From Philhelius pedissequus (lineage: Eukaryota; Arthropoda; Insecta; Diptera; Syrphidae), in the NCBI GenBank assembly GCA_910595825.1, contig OU343163.1:8804001-8868000 (forward strand): DNA of 64,000 bases, in the 5' to 3' direction. Every line of letters begins with the position of its first letter. Positions within the stretch are counted from its first letter, which is position 1. The position numbers and the translations under genes were made by a program. Below, piece by piece: positions 61,227 to 64,000 of this stretch. The notes under the pieces were generated by a model. That model was not told where the DNA came from. It saw nothing but the letters and a program-made list of their open reading frames with translations, and ran no database searches.

Positions 61227-63483
61227 ATCCGCAGCAGCCTGATTTTTTGTATCCTTAAGTTGGTATTACCGAACTTATGCGCAAAAAATATACAATTGAT
61301 TTGTTTTTATTTCTAAAGATTAAAGGCATTTAAGAATACTAAAACTTGAATTAAAAGATACAAATAAAATGGAGTATAATAAAAAGTTGAATTTTCTACA
61401 TCTGTGTGTTCCAAAGTGTTCATTTTAAAATTATTTTATGTGTTTGACGTTTCTTTTCAATAAATCAGATCTTGTGGCAATGAAAGGGTGTGCATTGTGT
61501 TTCCTTGGAAAAATGATCGCATTCATTATTTAACTATTAAGTATTTTTAAACTTCGTTTACATGCGGCTCAAAAGATGAGAGGTTAATTAAAAATGAGTT
61601 ATATAAAATATGGACAGAAATCCCATTTTCGAATCTCATATTTGGGGTAAATAGTCGTGTTTTGGTAAAAATTATTAACGTCGCATCACACGAATCGTAG
61701 GGTCAAGTTAATTATCTACGACTTCCATCAATAAAATTTGACATTTTCTGACCAGGCAATAAACTCTATTTTGAAATATTTGGAAAGTATATTTCTTGCC
61801 AAATTTCGCCGATAAGCTCTAAATCATCACTCTTTTCCGCAGGTGATATTAAATCTGATAATTTCCAAATGTACAAACAAATTAAGATTTTTAGAAGAAA
61901 TCCTAATAATCTTCACAATCCAATTCGACAGTTTATGTCTTGCAGGTATTATAAGTGCTCTATCGATAACATACACTTAAGTGCTGCTAATGAGTGCTTA
62001 TTTATTACTATAAAAAGGATATGCACTGACTTGTTCTTTAAATGCATGTTGCTATTCCAATTTCAGAGCTTTGGTAGGGGGCGCTGCTCAAGTTTTAGTT
62101 TACTATTTTTTAGGCAATTTGACAGCAGCTGACACAAAGCCACTCAAACATCTTTTATTTAAGTATCTTTGAACTGGCAGTTTCGCACGAATAAGCATAC
62201 TTTAACTTTTACTTAAATTGGAAAAACGGCCCCTACCTATGATTATTAATATGATTTATAAGGCAACAAAAATTAATAAATGGGATATTTTGGCCCAGTT
62301 TTTTGCGTTAGACATTTTTTATTTCCTGTGTGAAACAATTTTTTTCCGAATCGTTCACAAATATATTCGAATTGTTTGGTTTCCAAGATAACTTATCTAA
62401 TAAATATGTGAACGTGCCCCTCGAGATTAATAAGTCATCGGAACTACCAACTAAACAACAAAATAATATTCAATACTCGAATAAATGTCACAAATCTATC
62501 CAAAGCAGAATTCTGCTTTTAGTTCTATCGAAAGCAGGTTGTTGTATTTGTAATGTGTGTAAATTCTGCTTTGCTGCCGATGTCATTTTGTCAAAATAAC
62601 AGCCTTACTGTCGTTAGAAATAAAAATTTGTTGTGAAATATGGTATTGCGCCATCTTTTATTTATGACTAACAATTTTCGATTTCTTCAAACATAAATAA
62701 ATGCTGTTGTTTTATTTTGTTTTTTTTTTTTTCAATAAATACCTAAATTGTTTAAAAATAACTAAGTTCTGTATTTAATAGTGTTGATTTTAATTTTTAA
62801 AAAAATAAAAGGTTATAATGGTTGTTTCCTCTATTAAAATAAAAACGCATGAAAATTAGGAACGATTGAAAATAGAATTTACCAAAACTTTTGTATTTTA
62901 ATTTTCGAGTTCCACCTCCACCATGTACAAATTATTGAGGATGGGCAAAGCATATCATATTTAAAAAGAAGATAAATGTTTTTTGAATTTGATTTTCTTT
63001 TTTAAGAATTCAAATGTTGATAGGAAATTTTAGAATTTCCCAAAAAATAATATAAGTACCTATAGAGTATAATAATATACTCTTATTTTGTTTACTAGTA
63101 TTTTTAAACCATACATATTTTAATCCTTTGTTATTTTCATACTTTTCTCATATTCGTAAATAAATAGGTACATACATATATAGGTAGGTGGTAGACCAAT
63201 TTTTGCATACTGTATATAAAAAACAGTCACAATTTAAATAAAAAAATTTGTTTAACTAAATAGTTATGTAGAACACTTAGATAAAACCAAAACTCTTGTG
63301 TAGTTTAGATATTTTAGAATGATAGAGATTTATTTTGTAAGTCTCATTTGCCTTTGCTGAATAAAAAGATTTGATGAATTGGGTCTTTTTTTATTTTTAA
63401 ATGTTCAAAGAAAAAAAAATACAATGCACCTAGGGGGTAAAAATATTTCAAACGCGGTTTTCTAATTATGAACACATACTTAC

Positions 63484-63532
63484 CATCCCTTGGACACAAT
63501 TCCTTTGCTTGTCATAGAGAATCATATAAAAT
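63484..63532 (-). CDS. Candidate 49-nt internal exon of an unidentified gene
   Basis: On the minus strand a T-rich acceptor (TTTTTTTGTTAG) is followed by 49 nt and a perfect donor GTAAGT (63478-63483 on the complement). Only one frame is open: one base then FYMILYDKQRNCVQGM. It would be phase 1 in, phase 0 out. It is not part of the known Atg1 N-terminus; it could belong to a neighbouring gene or be a chance match. Confidence 0.3.
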
Positions 63533-64000
63533 CTAACAAAAAAAATGCCACACTCAATGACTCAAGGGTATTTTTTTTATATTATTGCCATCAAAACGCA
63601 TACGAAAAAAAGAAAAATACAAAAAAAAACTAATGAAAAATTGTTTACAAAAAAATCTATTTTTGGCACTCATGTTATAGGCATAGTATATGTAAGTATC
63701 TCCCTTTATGTAGTAGACAACATACTAGGTTCTCATTTTTAGCATCTGCCCGAGATTTTAAAAGAAAAAAAAACACAACAAAGTAGGCAAAGTCGGTATG
63801 ATCTCTGTGTGGCCTCTTATCATTCATATATATGTATGTATGGTAGCTACATATATTCATATTTATTTTGTTTGACCTAATTACCTACTCTGTTAGTGTT
63901 CCATTTCATTTTATTTTTGAGATTCGGAATCCAGGGCAGATAAGTAGGAGGAACTAATGAAGCTATGTAGATACCTATATACATATTTCAATTAACATGC

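Larger units (their letters stand above)
46209..64000. other. Presumed Atg1 first intron / upstream region
   Basis: The exon encoding the glycine-rich loop was looked for on the minus strand and not found, so Atg1 transcription probably runs through this whole stretch. Contents: LINE remnant, three DNA-transposon relics and MITEs (separate entries). The stretches 51700-54870, 57620-59270 and 59360-63470 are AT-rich, without recognisable genes; 60180-60560 contains short repeated phrases around CCACGCCC and AGAAACGGCTCTAA. Confidence 0.55.

Noticed and set aside
1..64000. CRISPR arrays, operons or bacterial features
   Set aside because: Spliced genes, poly-A signals and animal transposons show eukaryotic DNA; no regularly spaced direct repeats were seen.

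Overview
The window is AT-rich, intron-rich animal DNA, almost certainly from a fly (Diptera). The diagnostic gene is an Atg1/ULK autophagy kinase whose encoded protein follows the Drosophila protein closely. Introns are long with GT..AG boundaries, opa-type CAG/CAA runs occur, and non-coding DNA is packed with mariner/Tc1-type relics, palindromic MITE-like elements and one LINE remnant. The species cannot be fixed from the sequence; a higher fly with a repeat-swollen genome is the best guess.

Layout. (1) About 1-3091, plus strand: 3' part of a gene for a Gln/Asn-rich protein I do not recognise, ending at 3091 and convergent with Atg1. (2) 3092-11029: intergenic, almost wholly repeats, including two copies of a large palindromic element, a tRNA-derived SINE with a 10-bp target-site duplication, and a full-length but dead mariner. 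(3) 11030-46208, minus strand: Atg1, twelve coding exons from kinase subdomain II to the stop codon; the exon with the glycine-rich loop is not in the window. The intron splitting the N-lobe (19587-46031) is 26.4 kb. (4) Inside that intron on the opposite strand, 26429-35465: a complete seven-exon gene for a 464-residue single-pass leucine-rich-repeat membrane protein. Its signal-peptide exon lies 7.2 kb upstream of the rest and was found by splice-phase match. (5) 46209-64000: presumed Atg1 first intron or upstream DNA, holding a LINE reverse-transcriptase remnant, two internally deleted copies of one mariner/IS630-type transposon, a Tc1-like pseudogene with intact TIRs and TA duplications, and several MITEs. 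A 49-nt exon-like stretch near 63.5 kb on the minus strand may belong to another gene.

How the parts relate. Atg1 starts autophagy; the nested LRR protein should be at the cell surface or in the secretory pathway. No functional link between them is visible, only a host-intron arrangement that could couple their transcription. No intact transposase was found, so the transposons here are molecular fossils. The most distinctive content is a set of about fifteen small inverted-repeat families, many with two to four copies in this one window, some nested in each other. All identifications come from reading the sequence; no database was searched.
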